From Opitutus sp. GAS368 (GTDB lineage: Bacteria > Verrucomicrobiota > Verrucomicrobiia > Opitutales > Opitutaceae), in the NCBI RefSeq assembly GCF_900104925.1, contig NZ_LT629735.1:1706291-1770290 (forward strand): 64,000 nt of DNA. Direction: 5' to 3'. The translations under genes were made by a program, and so were the position numbers. Below are positions 31,844-40,889 of this stretch, piece by piece; the first letter of the stretch is position 1, and each line of letters opens with the position of its first letter. The notes under the pieces are model-generated. The model worked only from the letters and a program-made list of their open reading frames with translations, was not told the DNA's origin and did no database searches.

Positions 31844-33069
31844 ACCCGCGCACGGTCACCGCGGTGCGGCGGCACAGCCTGGGTTGGCTCGTCGCGGCCA
31901 ATCTCGTCGGCCTCCTGCTGGCCGTGCTGTTGCTCTGGCCGGAGCTCAATGACCGGCTGGCCCCGCTGACCTACGGCCGCTGGGTGCCGCTGCACCTGGA
32001 CTGGCAGCTTTACGGCTGGTGTGCGCTGCCGCTCGTGGGTGCGCTGTTCCACTACTATTTGCCGGCGGACGACCGGGCGGCGTTTGCCGCGCGGTGGGCC
32101 GTGCGGGTTTGGTCGGGCGCCTTGCTGGCGGGCGGGCTGAGCTGGCTGGCCGGCGGGGCGGGCGGCAAGCTGTTCCTCGACTGGACCGGGCCGACACGGA
32201 ACTTCTGGGCGTTCGCCGGACTTGTGCTCTGGCTGGGCCTGTTGTGGCAGGCGCGCCGGCGCACGGGGATCCCGACGTGGGCCTGGGCGCTGCTGGCCGC
32301 GCTGGGCGCGGTGCCGTTGGTGCTTTATTGGGCGGCGGCCCCCGGAGCCTATCCGCCGGTCAACCCCGCCACAGGCGGTGCCACGGGGGCCAGCCTGCTC
32401 GGGTCGACGCTCGGCGTCGTGGGCATTTTCGGGTTGATGCCGTGGCTGCTGCGACTGCCGCCGGTCGGCCCGGCGTGGCGGCGCCGGTGGTTTGCCGCGG
32501 GCTTCGCGCTGTCCCTGTCGCTTTACGCCGGCATCGGCCACGGCGATGCGTCCCACCACCGCCCGGACCAGATTGTCGGGTTGGGCAGCCTGGTCATCTG
32601 GATTCCGCTGGTCTGGTGGTATGCGCGCGGCTTTCAGTGGGCGCCCGCCTCGCGCCGGTGGCTGGTCGCGGCGTTCGGTTGGTGGGCGCTGCTCGTGCTC
32701 AGTGGCTGGCTCATCTTCCTGCCGGAGGTGGCCGACCGGGTGAAGTTCACCAACGTGCTGGTGGCGCATTCGCACCTCGCAATGGCGGGACTGGTCACCA
32801 GCCTGCACCTGGCGCTGTTGCTCAACCTCGGGCCCGGCCGCGCGCCCCACGCCACGAGCTTCTGGCTGTGGCAGGCGGGATGCGCCTTGCACATCGGGGT
32901 GCTGGCCGGCTTGGGCTGGCAGGAGGCGGCGCACCCGGCGCTGCTCTCCACCCGGGGCGGCGTGGCCGATCTCTGCTACGGTTTGCGTTTGGTCGCCGGC
33001 GGCGTGATGCTCCTGGCTTCCGTTGACTGGCTGGCAACCCTCGGACGAAATGAAACCGACCCGACTTGA
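31840..33069 (+). CDS. CcoN-like (cbb3-type heme-copper oxidase subunit I-like) membrane protein
   Basis: A 409-residue, ~11-helix protein starting at GTG 31840. TYGRWVPLHLDWQLYGW aligns by eye with the CcoN helix-II segment FGRLRPLH, whose His ligates low-spin heme b. FTNVLVAHSHLAMAG matches the helix-X HxH that ligates both hemes. SHHRPDQIVG may correspond to the paired Cu-B His. At the position of the third Cu-B His and its Tyr (GHNAVGF in CcoN) it reads GASLLGS, so the active site looks incomplete. It is shorter than CcoN (~470). Partnered with a CcoO-like cytochrome at 33447. Confidence 0.65.
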   Translation: MNPRTVTAVRRHSLGWLVAANLVGLLLAVLLLWPELNDRLAPLTYGRWVPLHLDWQLYGWCALPLVGALFHYYLPADDRAAFAARWAVRVWSGALLAGGLSWLAGGAGGKLFLDWTGPTRNFWAFAGLVLWLGLLWQARRRTGIPTWAWALLAALGAVPLVLYWAAAPGAYPPVNPATGGATGASLLGSTLGVVGIFGLMPWLLRLPPVGPAWRRRWFAAGFALSLSLYAGIGHGDASHHRPDQIVGLGSLVIWIPLVWWYARGFQWAPASRRWLVAAFGWWALLVLSGWLIFLPEVADRVKFTNVLVAHSHLAMAGLVTSLHLALLLNLGPGRAPHATSFWLWQAGCALHIGVLAGLGWQEAAHPALLSTRGGVADLCYGLRLVAGGVMLLASVDWLATLGRNETDPT

Positions 33070-33457
33070 GAAAACCGCCCGCGGGCTCGCGCTCGGCGCC
33101 GGCCTGCTGGATTTTTTCACCGGCCTCGGGCTGGTGTTTCGGCCGGCGTTGATGCTGCGCCTGATGCAGGTCGGCCCGGTGGGGGCCGAGGCGGAAGCCT
33201 ACCTGCGTTTCACCGGGGTGTTCGTCGGCCTGGTGGGCTTCAGCTACCTGTGGGGTCTGGCCGGCGGGCCGGCACGGCTGCGCGCCGTGCTGGAGCTCAC
33301 CGCCTGGTTCCGGCTGGCGGTGGGTTGTTTCTCCACGTGGGCCGTTGCCACCGGCCGCCTGGCGCCGGCGTGGTCGAGCGTGCCGGCGACGGATCTGCTG
33401 CTGGCGGCGGCGCAGGCCTGGCTGTTGGGGCGCGGGATTTTTCCAGATGCGCACTGA
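33050..33457 (+). CDS. small four-helix membrane protein in oxidase-like cluster, unknown
   Basis: A 135-residue protein from ATG 33050, overlapping the end of the CcoN-like gene by 20 bases. It has about four hydrophobic helices (LALGAGLLDFFTGLGLVF; YLRFTGVFVGLVGFSYLWGL; LTAWFRLAVGCFSTWAVA; ATDLLLAAAQAWLLGRG). No family recognised. Its position between the CcoN-like and CcoO-like genes, with overlaps on both sides, suggests an accessory or assembly subunit. Confidence 0.7.
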   Translation: MKPTRLEKTARGLALGAGLLDFFTGLGLVFRPALMLRLMQVGPVGAEAEAYLRFTGVFVGLVGFSYLWGLAGGPARLRAVLELTAWFRLAVGCFSTWAVATGRLAPAWSSVPATDLLLAAAQAWLLGRGIFPDAH

Positions 33458-33893
33458 AGCCCGGATCATCCTGCTCAGCCTGGTGCTGGTGCGGTCCGTG
33501 ACCGCGCAGGACGCGGCGCTCATCCGCCGCGGCCGCGAGGTCTACATCGCCGAAGGCTGCATCCACTGCCATTCGCAATACGTGCGCCCCGGCACGGCCG
33601 ACGAGGACCGCTGGGGCCCGGCGCTTCCGCTGCCGGAAATCGAGCGGCAACGGCCCCCGCTGTTCGGCAACCGCCGCCAGGGCCCGGACCTGCAGAACGT
33701 GGGCACCCGGCGCACCGGCGAATGGCAGCGTTTGCACCTGCAGGCACCGCGCGCGGTGACGCCGGGTTCGCGGATGCCGTCCTATGCGCACTTGTTTGGC
33801 CCCGGACCGGCCAACGACGGGGAGGCACTGCTCGCCTACCTGGCCAGCCTGGGAACGGCCGCACCGCCCGATCAGACCGAAGCCCGGCGCTAG
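33447..33893 (+). CDS. CcoO-like monoheme cytochrome c
   Basis: A 148-residue protein from ATG 33447 with a signal peptide (IILLSLVLVRSVTAQ). RRGREVYIAEGCIHCHSQYVRP carries a single CxxCH and strongly resembles CcoO/FixO, the membrane-anchored monoheme subunit of cbb3 oxidases. GPDLQNVGTRRTGEWQRLHL and PGSRMPSYAHLFG (axial Met) continue the match. It lacks the long periplasmic insert and C-terminal part of full CcoO (~200-240 residues). Likely electron donor to, or partner of, the CcoN-like protein. Confidence 0.8.
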   Translation: MRTEARIILLSLVLVRSVTAQDAALIRRGREVYIAEGCIHCHSQYVRPGTADEDRWGPALPLPEIERQRPPLFGNRRQGPDLQNVGTRRTGEWQRLHLQAPRAVTPGSRMPSYAHLFGPGPANDGEALLAYLASLGTAAPPDQTEARR

Positions 33894-33957
33894 TCCCCGG
33901 CGGCCGGGGGATTCTTGCAGGCTTGCATTATTTTCCCGTCAGGATGGAGTTTCCGCA

Positions 33958-34665
33958 ATGAATGTGAAGAAATACTCCGCACTCGGTTTTCTGCTGGTTG
34001 GTGTGCTCGCCGCCCAGACTCCCCCGGCCCCGGCGCCCGCCCTCGACAAGGTCACCTATTTCGACAGTGAAACCGTGGGCACCGGCCCCCGGCCGGATGG
34101 CGCCGTCTACACGTTCATCGACAGCGCCGACCCGGCGGTCGCCGAGATCGCCCAGTTTGGCTACAAGACCATCGACCGCGTCGGCGGCCAGCTGGTCTCC
34201 GAGGTCACCCGCGAGCTCGCCACCAAGGAGCCCCGCCTCGCGGTCAGCGTCATGCACCTCAAGCGGCTCGAGCTGCCGAAGCCGGTCGCCGGCCAGCCGT
34301 CGGTCACGGCCATCAGGCGCACCAGCCTGCTGATCCGCAATCCCGCCAACACGCCGGACGGCGCCGACCAGGCGGCCCTCAACAAGATTCACAAGCAGCT
34401 GATGGCAGACCAGTCGGTGGACAAGATGCTCGTGCAGAAAATCGAGCAGCCCGGCAAGCCGGTCGAGTGGCGGGTCTACCGCCCGATCGCCTCCTCGCAG
34501 TCCTGCCTGGCCTGCCACGGCGACCCGAAGACCTTCCAGCCCGGCGTGAAGGAAGCCCTCGACCAGCAATACCCCGAGGACAAGGCCCTGGACTATGCCG
34601 CCCAGGAATGGCGCGGCGTGATCCGCGTGTCCATTGCCCCGGCGGTGCCGGTCGCGAAGAAATAA
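33958..34665 (+). CDS. Tll0287-like (DUF3365) heme-binding protein
   Basis: A 235-residue exported protein (signal peptide near ALGFLLVGVLAAQ). The C-terminal part, PVEWRVYRPIASSQSCLACHGDP, has a CxxCH heme site in the context seen in Tll0287-like/DUF3365 domains, which are PAS-like heme sensors or electron carriers. The central VTAIRRTSLLIRNPANTPDGAD is also typical. It follows the CcoO-like gene by 64 bases, with a weak GC hairpin between, and converges on the reductase at 34675. Confidence 0.8.
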   Translation: MNVKKYSALGFLLVGVLAAQTPPAPAPALDKVTYFDSETVGTGPRPDGAVYTFIDSADPAVAEIAQFGYKTIDRVGGQLVSEVTRELATKEPRLAVSVMHLKRLELPKPVAGQPSVTAIRRTSLLIRNPANTPDGADQAALNKIHKQLMADQSVDKMLVQKIEQPGKPVEWRVYRPIASSQSCLACHGDPKTFQPGVKEALDQQYPEDKALDYAAQEWRGVIRVSIAPAVPVAKK

Positions 34666-34674
34666 TCCGCCCGG

Positions 34675-35934
34675 TCAGGCGTCGAGCACGACGTCCCCCT
34701 TGGGCTGGGCGATGCAGGTGAGGCACGTCCGCGCCTCGGGCGGGCTGCCCGGCGGCTGGATGTAGGAAACCTCGCCCGATTGCATCGCGAGCACGCAGGT
34801 GCCGCAGTTGCCGGCGCGGCAACCCGAGGCGATGCCGATGCCCAGGTGCTCGGCGAGATCGAGCAGCGTCTCGTGCGTGCCGTCCCACGGCACCGCCGTG
34901 CCGGTCTTGCGGAAAGTGACCAGCGGGCGCGTGGCGGCCGGCGTCGCCGGCATGGCGGTGACGTGGCTGACGCGCTTCACGCTCAGTGGGCCGAACGCCT
35001 CGAAGTGCAGGTGCGTGTCGGGCACGCCCCATTGTTTGAGGCCGCCGGTCAGCTCCTCCATCATCGCGCCCGGGCCGCAGTAGTAGAAACGGAAATTATT
35101 GGAGGGCAGTTCCCGCTGGAGCAGTTCGAGTGTCACCCGGCCGGCCACCTGGTAATCCTCACCCAGCCGGTCGTCGGGGCCCGGCTGCGAGTAGCAGGTG
35201 CGCAGGTGGACCTGCGGGTTGGCGCGGGCGAAGGCGGCGAGTTCCGCCTTGAACAGATGCTCGCGCGAGCTGCGGACCCCGTGGAAGAACCAGATCGTGC
35301 GCCGGCTTTTCTGGTGCATGAGGGTGGCGAGCATGCTGAAGACCGGCGTGATGCCGATGCCGCAGCCGATCAGCACCACCGGTTCCGCGTCGGCGGGCTC
35401 GAGCGTGAAGTTGCCCAGGGGCGCGCGCAGGTCGAGGATGTCGCCCTCGCGGATCTGGTCGTGGAAAATGCCGGAGCACACGCCGGCAAGCGAGGTGCCC
35501 GCGCCGGCGGGGGCGCCGGCCCGCTTGATCGTGACGCGGTAATGCGGCTGGTGCGGATGGTCGCTCAGACTGTAGCAGCGGATGATCTGGCCGCCGGGGC
35601 GCGTGTCGGGCAGGCGGAAGGTGACATACTGGCCGGGCTTGAAGGCGGGCAACGGTTTCGCGTCGTGCGGCGTCAGGTAGAACGAGCAGACCGCGGCGCC
35701 TTCCGCCGTTTTGCGGCTGACGACAAATTTGCGAAATCCGTTCCACGGCAGCGGCTCCAGGGTCACCTTGCGGTGCTTCTCGCGCAGGATCGCGAGTTCC
35801 TCCTGGAAGCGGGCGAGATCCAGCGCCCGCCGCGCGGCGTCCTCGCGCATCCGGCGAAGTGCTGACAGCAGGTTCAGGCCCAGCAGGCCGATGACCAGCA
35901 GCAGAAGGGCGGCACCAAGGTAGGTCCAGGGCAT
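34675..35934 (-). CDS. membrane-anchored FAD/NAD(P)H reductase with C-terminal [2Fe-2S] ferredoxin domain
   Basis: A 419-residue protein: an N-terminal membrane anchor (YLGAALLLLVIGLLGLNLL), a flavin-binding barrel (GQYVTFRLPD; RCYSLSDHP binds FAD), an NAD(P)H domain (VLIGCGIGITPVFSML; FYYCGPGAMM) and a plant-type ferredoxin domain with CRAGNCGTC and a later CLTC. It resembles the reductase components of oxygenases and the NqrF/flavohemoglobin reductase group. It would move electrons from NAD(P)H to a partner. It is divergent from the ferredoxin/cytochrome genes at 36181, which are the obvious candidates. Confidence 0.88.
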   Translation of the reverse strand: MPWTYLGAALLLLVIGLLGLNLLSALRRMREDAARRALDLARFQEELAILREKHRKVTLEPLPWNGFRKFVVSRKTAEGAAVCSFYLTPHDAKPLPAFKPGQYVTFRLPDTRPGGQIIRCYSLSDHPHQPHYRVTIKRAGAPAGAGTSLAGVCSGIFHDQIREGDILDLRAPLGNFTLEPADAEPVVLIGCGIGITPVFSMLATLMHQKSRRTIWFFHGVRSSREHLFKAELAAFARANPQVHLRTCYSQPGPDDRLGEDYQVAGRVTLELLQRELPSNNFRFYYCGPGAMMEELTGGLKQWGVPDTHLHFEAFGPLSVKRVSHVTAMPATPAATRPLVTFRKTGTAVPWDGTHETLLDLAEHLGIGIASGCRAGNCGTCVLAMQSGEVSYIQPPGSPPEARTCLTCIAQPKGDVVLDA

Positions 35935-36180
35935 GGGCGGGTGGGAGGGGCGACCGGTGTCGCGCCGCGGTTATCGGACATCGCCGGGCGGCTGACAAAC
36001 GGATTGTGGCGGAGTTTCAGCTTGCGCCGGATTTTCCCGCCCCAATCTTCGCGCGCAGCGGTGCCGCCAACCCGCTGCGATGCACTCGATGAGAACAAGC
36101 CCCGGGCCCACGCTTCCCGGCCCGGAAAGCCGCCGCGGCGAACCCTGCCGGGTCGCCGGCCTCCGATAGCCCGCCCCGCC

Positions 36181-37929
36181 ATGGCAAAACCGGCCACCCG
36201 CCCGTCGATCGTCCCCGGCTCCCTCGCGCCGTTTTCCCAGGCCACCCGGCAGGCGGAACCGGAGCGCTGGGACACACCGTTCAGCACGGAAATGAGCGAG
36301 GCGGACGTGAACCTCGTGCTGGCGCATCCGCTTTTCATCACGACCCGGCCCGAGCGGTTCCCGCCCTCCATCCCGCTCCGCGGCATCCTGAAAAACGACG
36401 CGCGCATCCGCCGGTTCATGCCGGGCGAGATCATCGTCCGCCGCGGGGATTACGGACACTCGGCCTTTGTCATCCTGTCCGGGGCCGTGCGCGTGCTGGT
36501 CAAGGAACCGGCGGCCGAGTTGCTCGGCCGGCGCCAGCAGGTGCGCCCGTCCGTCTGGGGCAGCCTCAGGCGCTGGTGGCAGCAGCCCCGGGTGGCCGAA
36601 CAATCCCGCGCCCGCGGCGCCCCGCCGGGCCTCCGGCTCGGCCAGGGCGGGGAGACGCGCCTGTTCCTGCAGGATGTGCCCGGGGTGCTCGACGCCGACC
36701 GGAGCATCCGGCTCCAGTCCGGCGAGCTGTTCGGCGAGATCGCCGCGCTCGGCCGCACGCCCCGCACCACCACGGTGGTGGCCGACGGCGAGGCCCTGCT
36801 GCTGGAAATCCGCTGGCAGGGGCTGCGCGAGATCCGCAGCTATGCGCCGGAATGGAAGAAGGAAATCGACCGCCGTTACCGCGAGCGCAGTCTCCTGCGC
36901 CACCTCGCGGAGACCCCGCTGCTGTGGAACCTGCCCGAGGCCACGCTGCGACTGGTCGCCGACGCGACCCGCTTCGAGACCTTCGGCGAATTCGACTGGC
37001 ACAGCGCCTACCACCGCGGCCACAAGGACGACGAGCGCCAGCGGCTGGAACAGGAGCCGGTGATTGCGCGCGAAGGCGATTACCCGAACGGCCTGCTCCT
37101 CGTGCGCAGCGGGTTCGCCCGCGTGAGCAGCCGCTACAACCACGGCGAGCGCACCGACAGCTACCTCGGCAAGGGGCAGGCCTTCGGCTTGAAGGAGATC
37201 GTCACCGGCTGGCGCGGCAAGCAGCACGTGCCGTTGCGCAACAGCCTCCGGGCCCTCGGCTACGTGGATTTGCTTTTCATCCCGACCGCCGTGCTGGAGG
37301 AACATGTCCTGCCCCGGCTGGACCCGGCGCAAGTGGCGGCGCTCACGCTGGCGGCGGATCCCGCCCCGGCCGTCGTCGCCCCGCAGGGATTGGGCGGGAG
37401 CAATTTCTTGGAGTTCATCGTCGCGCAGCGGTTCATCAACGGTCGCGCGGCAATGTTGATCGACCTCGACCGGTGCACCCGCTGCGACGACTGCGTCCGC
37501 GCCTGCGCGGCGACCCACGACAACAACCCCCGCTTCATCCGGCACGGCCCCGAGGTGAGCGGCGTGATGGTGGCCAGCGCGTGCATGCACTGCGTCGACC
37601 CCGTCTGCATGATCGGCTGTCCGACCGGGGCCATCTACCGCGAGAGCGCCGACGGCCAGGTGGGCATCAACCCCGACACGTGCATCGGTTGCAGCGTGTG
37701 CGCGCAGAGCTGCCCCTATGGCACCATCCAGATGGTCGCACTGCACGATGAAGAAGGGCTGCCGGTTGTGACCGAGGAAACCGGCGAACCCGTGCGGCGC
37801 GCGACCAAGTGCGATCTTTGCGTCGACCAGCCGGGTGGCCCGGCCTGTGTGAGCGCCTGTCCGCACGACGCGCTCCTGCGGGCCGACATGCGGCAGCTGG
37901 ACACCCTGACGGCCTGGCTGCAGCGATGA
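36181..37929 (+). CDS. protein with two cyclic-nucleotide-binding domains and a four-cluster ferredoxin domain
   Basis: A 582-residue protein from ATG 36181. A first cNMP-type domain (RFMPGEIIVRRGDYGHSAFV at ~77; GELFGEIAALGRTPRTTTVV at ~180) is split by a ~60-residue insert. A second follows (REGDYPNGLLLVRSGFARV, ~296). Residues ~423-565 form a DmsB/HybA-like domain with four Cys motifs: CTRCDDCVRAC, CMHCVDPVCMIGCP, CIGCSVCAQSCP and CDLCVDQPGGPACVSACP. It likely passes electrons through [4Fe-4S] clusters under control of a bound nucleotide. The ATGA overlap couples it to the cytochrome b-like gene. Confidence 0.88.
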   Translation: MAKPATRPSIVPGSLAPFSQATRQAEPERWDTPFSTEMSEADVNLVLAHPLFITTRPERFPPSIPLRGILKNDARIRRFMPGEIIVRRGDYGHSAFVILSGAVRVLVKEPAAELLGRRQQVRPSVWGSLRRWWQQPRVAEQSRARGAPPGLRLGQGGETRLFLQDVPGVLDADRSIRLQSGELFGEIAALGRTPRTTTVVADGEALLLEIRWQGLREIRSYAPEWKKEIDRRYRERSLLRHLAETPLLWNLPEATLRLVADATRFETFGEFDWHSAYHRGHKDDERQRLEQEPVIAREGDYPNGLLLVRSGFARVSSRYNHGERTDSYLGKGQAFGLKEIVTGWRGKQHVPLRNSLRALGYVDLLFIPTAVLEEHVLPRLDPAQVAALTLAADPAPAVVAPQGLGGSNFLEFIVAQRFINGRAAMLIDLDRCTRCDDCVRACAATHDNNPRFIRHGPEVSGVMVASACMHCVDPVCMIGCPTGAIYRESADGQVGINPDTCIGCSVCAQSCPYGTIQMVALHDEEGLPVVTEETGEPVRRATKCDLCVDQPGGPACVSACPHDALLRADMRQLDTLTAWLQR

Positions 37930-38744
37930 AATCGTTTTTCACCCGGCGCCTGGTTTTATCCCTGGCCACCCTCGTAGTGGCCGGCGGCCTGACCGCGGCC
38001 TGGATGATCGGGCGCGTGGCCCTGCGGCCGGTGGCGCTGTATTCCGGCTGGCTGCTGCTGGCCCTGGTGCTGGCCCTGACCTTTTTCAACGCCCGGAAGA
38101 AGCTGCCGTTTTTCCCGCTGATCAGCGCGAGCCACTGGCTGCAGGCGCACATTTACCTGGGCTGGCTCGCCTGCGTCGTCTTCGTGCTGCACACCGGCGG
38201 CCGGTGGCCGGACGGGGCGGTCGAGGTTCCCCTGGCTCTCGCCTTCGTCTTCGTGGCCGGGAGCGGCGTGCTCGGTCTCTGGCTGAGCCGCTGGCTGCCA
38301 CCCCGCCTCACGCGTTCGGGCGAGAGCCTGGTTTACGAGCGGATTCCCATGTTGCGCCACCGGCTGGTGACCGAGGTCAAGCAGGTCGTGCGCGGAGCGG
38401 AGACGGAGACGCAATCCACCACGCTGGGCGATTTCTATGTGCGGGTGCTGGCGGGCTACTTCGCCCACGTGCCGGCCTGGCTGGCCCCGCTGGCGGGCGG
38501 GGACGCCGAGCACCACCGGGTCAAGCTCGAGCTGGAGGCCTTGCGCCAGTTCCTGAGTGTCCGCGAAATTGCGCTCGCCGACCAGCTGGCGGACTTGATC
38601 GAGGCGAAGCGCAACCTCGACAACCAGTTCGCGGGCCAGCGCCTGCTCAAGCTCTGGCTCTTCGTGCACATCCCGCTGACGTTTGTGCTCCTCGTCTTCA
38701 CGGCCGGCCACGTCTGGCTGGTCCTGCACTACTCGCACCGGTAG
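37926..38744 (+). CDS. cytochrome b-like membrane protein
   Basis: A 272-residue protein from ATG 37926 with about six helices. Histidines suitable for bis-His heme ligation occur in SASHWLQAHIYLGWLACVVF, in FVLHTGG, and in the C-terminal LFVHIPLTFVLLVFTAGHVW. The central soluble loop (~115-215) is acidic and helical. The pattern resembles the ferric-reductase/cytochrome b superfamily but I cannot place it in a named family. Set between the ferredoxin and the decaheme cytochrome, it would carry electrons across the membrane. Confidence 0.75.
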   Translation: MKSFFTRRLVLSLATLVVAGGLTAAWMIGRVALRPVALYSGWLLLALVLALTFFNARKKLPFFPLISASHWLQAHIYLGWLACVVFVLHTGGRWPDGAVEVPLALAFVFVAGSGVLGLWLSRWLPPRLTRSGESLVYERIPMLRHRLVTEVKQVVRGAETETQSTTLGDFYVRVLAGYFAHVPAWLAPLAGGDAEHHRVKLELEALRQFLSVREIALADQLADLIEAKRNLDNQFAGQRLLKLWLFVHIPLTFVLLVFTAGHVWLVLHYSHR

Positions 38745-38758
38745 CCGCCTCTTTACCC

Positions 38759-40885
38759 ATGCGCCGTCTGCTGCAGAGCATCATCTACAACCGGAAGCTT
38801 TACGACCGGCCGCAGGACGAGTGGACCTGCGGGCGCGCCGCCGAGTGCCAGGCCTGCGTCTTCGGTCCCGGACCCAAGGGCGAATGCCGCGCCACCGGCC
38901 AGTGTCTGCCGGCAAAAAAGGGCGACCGTTGGTTCTGCACGCGGGCGATTTCCCTCGGCGGCGCCTGCGAGCCGGGTCCGCAGCCCGATGGATCCTGCGG
39001 CTGTCCCGTGCCACCCTGCACGCCGCAGCGCAGTCTGCGCAGCGTGCGCGGCCGGCTGGCCTGGAAACTGGCCGGCCTCGCGCTGGCGCTCGTGCTCCTG
39101 GCGCTCTGGGGCGGGGCCCGCAACCAGTGGGCGAATCCCGGGCCGCTCACGCCCCAACACGCGATGTCGACGCAACGTTGCGCCGACTGCCACCTGGAAT
39201 CGGCCCCGCTGGCGTTCACCGCGGCGGCGCGGGCGGAACGGCGCCAGGCGCACGACCAGCTTTGCCTGAAGTGCCACGACCTCGGCCCGCAGGACCGTTC
39301 GCCGCATGGCCTGACCGGCGCCCAGCTCGCCGCCCTCGCGCGCAACGACCAGCCGGCGGCCCCGGCCCGGCCGCTGGCCCTGGCGGCGGTGCACGCGCTG
39401 CAGCCCGGCGGCCCGAACGATCTCGCCTGCGCGTCCTGCCACCTCGAGCACCATGGGCGTGATTTTGATCTCAAGCGCCTGACCGACCAGCAATGCCAGG
39501 TGTGTCACCAGGCGCAGTTCGATGGCTTTGCGCGCGGCCACCCGGAATTCAAGGATTACCCTTACAAGCGGCGGACGCAGCTCCGCTTCGACCACGCCAC
39601 CCACTGGGGTCAGTATTTCCCCGACGCGCGGCTGGCGGCCCAGAGCGCACCTACTTCCTGCGCCACCTGCCATGCGCCGGCCGCCGACGGCCGCCAGATG
39701 CTCGTGAAGGATTTCGCGCAGACCTGCGCGGCCTGCCACGGCGGGCAGATCACGGGCGAGGGCCGGACAGGTGCCAAGGGCGTGGCGTTTATCCGCCTGC
39801 CGGGCTTTGATCGCGCGGTCCTGGAGGCGGCGGGCGAAGTCGTCGGTGAATGGCCCGCCAAGAGTGTCGGCGGGCTCACGCCGTTCCTGCGCCGCCTGCT
39901 CGAGGCCGACGCCCCGGCGCGAGCCGCGCTGCAGGACCTCGGTTCCGCGGACCTCACTGATCTGGCCAAGGCGACCCCCGCGCAAAAAGCGGCGGCCGGG
40001 CGCTTGCTCTGGAGCGTGAAGAGCCTGCTCGCGGACCTGGTCACGCAGGGCCAGCCCGCGCTCCTGCGCCGGCTCGGACCCATGGATGCCGGCGAGCGGC
40101 GCACCGGCCAGTTTTCCGCCGACGGCCTGCTGGCCGCGCAGCAAGCCTGGCTGCCGAACCTGCTGGCCGAGGTGGCCGCCCACCGCCGCGGGGAACAAGC
40201 GCCGGTGGCCGCCACCGCGCCCGCTGCCCGGGTGGCCTCCGCCGCCCTCGAGTTCGATGATGCCGAGACGCGCGTGACCGAAGGGGGATGGTATCGGCGC
40301 GATCAAAACTACACGCTCTACTATCGTCCGGGCGGCCACGCGGACCCATTCCTCACTACATGGATCGACGCCACGGCCAACGATCCGTCGCCGGCCGCGC
40401 AGGCGATCTTCAACCAGCTGTCGGCGGAGAGCGCTCCCGGCGTCTGCATGAAATGCCACACGGTGGACCGGGTTGGCGGCCGGCAGGTCGTCAATTGGGA
40501 AACCGCCCAGCCGCAGCCGGACCGGCGGCCGTTCACCACCTTCAAACACACCGCGCACTTCAGCCTTATGGGCGATCAGGGTTGCGCCACCTGCCACGTG
40601 ATCGACGCGACGGCGGACCACGCCCGCGGCTTCGGGCTCAACCACGATCCGGCGGTCTTCCAGAGCAATTTCGCCCCGATGACCAAGGCCACCTGCGTGA
40701 CCTGCCATCAACCGGCAAAGGCGGGCGACAGCTGCCTGCAGTGCCACAACTACCACATCGGCGACCTGAAGCAGCTGCGGTTGAAAATGGTGGCCCCGCC
40801 GGTCCCGGCCAAGGTGGCGGAAGCCACCGGCGGCGCGGCGGCCGCGCGTCTCTTCGCCTTGGTGGCGAAGAACGACCGGCCCTGA
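38759..40885 (+). CDS. membrane-anchored decaheme cytochrome c with N-terminal Cys-rich domain
   Basis: A 708-residue protein. Residues ~20-85 form a Cys-rich domain (CGRAAECQACVFGPG, GECRATGQCLP, GSCGCPVPPC) before a single membrane anchor (LAWKLAGLALALVLLALWGG, ~99-118). Ten CxxCH heme sites follow at about residues 140, 169, 223, 245, 300, 322, 562, 609, 645 and 659. A ~230-residue heme-free helical stretch separates the first six from the last four. The heme domain should be periplasmic and the Cys-rich part cytoplasmic. It is the terminal member of the three-gene set from 36181. Confidence 0.9.
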   Translation: MRRLLQSIIYNRKLYDRPQDEWTCGRAAECQACVFGPGPKGECRATGQCLPAKKGDRWFCTRAISLGGACEPGPQPDGSCGCPVPPCTPQRSLRSVRGRLAWKLAGLALALVLLALWGGARNQWANPGPLTPQHAMSTQRCADCHLESAPLAFTAAARAERRQAHDQLCLKCHDLGPQDRSPHGLTGAQLAALARNDQPAAPARPLALAAVHALQPGGPNDLACASCHLEHHGRDFDLKRLTDQQCQVCHQAQFDGFARGHPEFKDYPYKRRTQLRFDHATHWGQYFPDARLAAQSAPTSCATCHAPAADGRQMLVKDFAQTCAACHGGQITGEGRTGAKGVAFIRLPGFDRAVLEAAGEVVGEWPAKSVGGLTPFLRRLLEADAPARAALQDLGSADLTDLAKATPAQKAAAGRLLWSVKSLLADLVTQGQPALLRRLGPMDAGERRTGQFSADGLLAAQQAWLPNLLAEVAAHRRGEQAPVAATAPAARVASAALEFDDAETRVTEGGWYRRDQNYTLYYRPGGHADPFLTTWIDATANDPSPAAQAIFNQLSAESAPGVCMKCHTVDRVGGRQVVNWETAQPQPDRRPFTTFKHTAHFSLMGDQGCATCHVIDATADHARGFGLNHDPAVFQSNFAPMTKATCVTCHQPAKAGDSCLQCHNYHIGDLKQLRLKMVAPPVPAKVAEATGGAAAARLFALVAKNDRP

Positions 40886-40889
40886 CCCG

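Noticed and set aside
35971-37866. 631-codon open frame antisense to the cNMP/ferredoxin gene
   Set aside because: The sense strand carries four perfect ferredoxin Cys motifs and two cNMP domains; the antisense product shows no domain and is a composition shadow.
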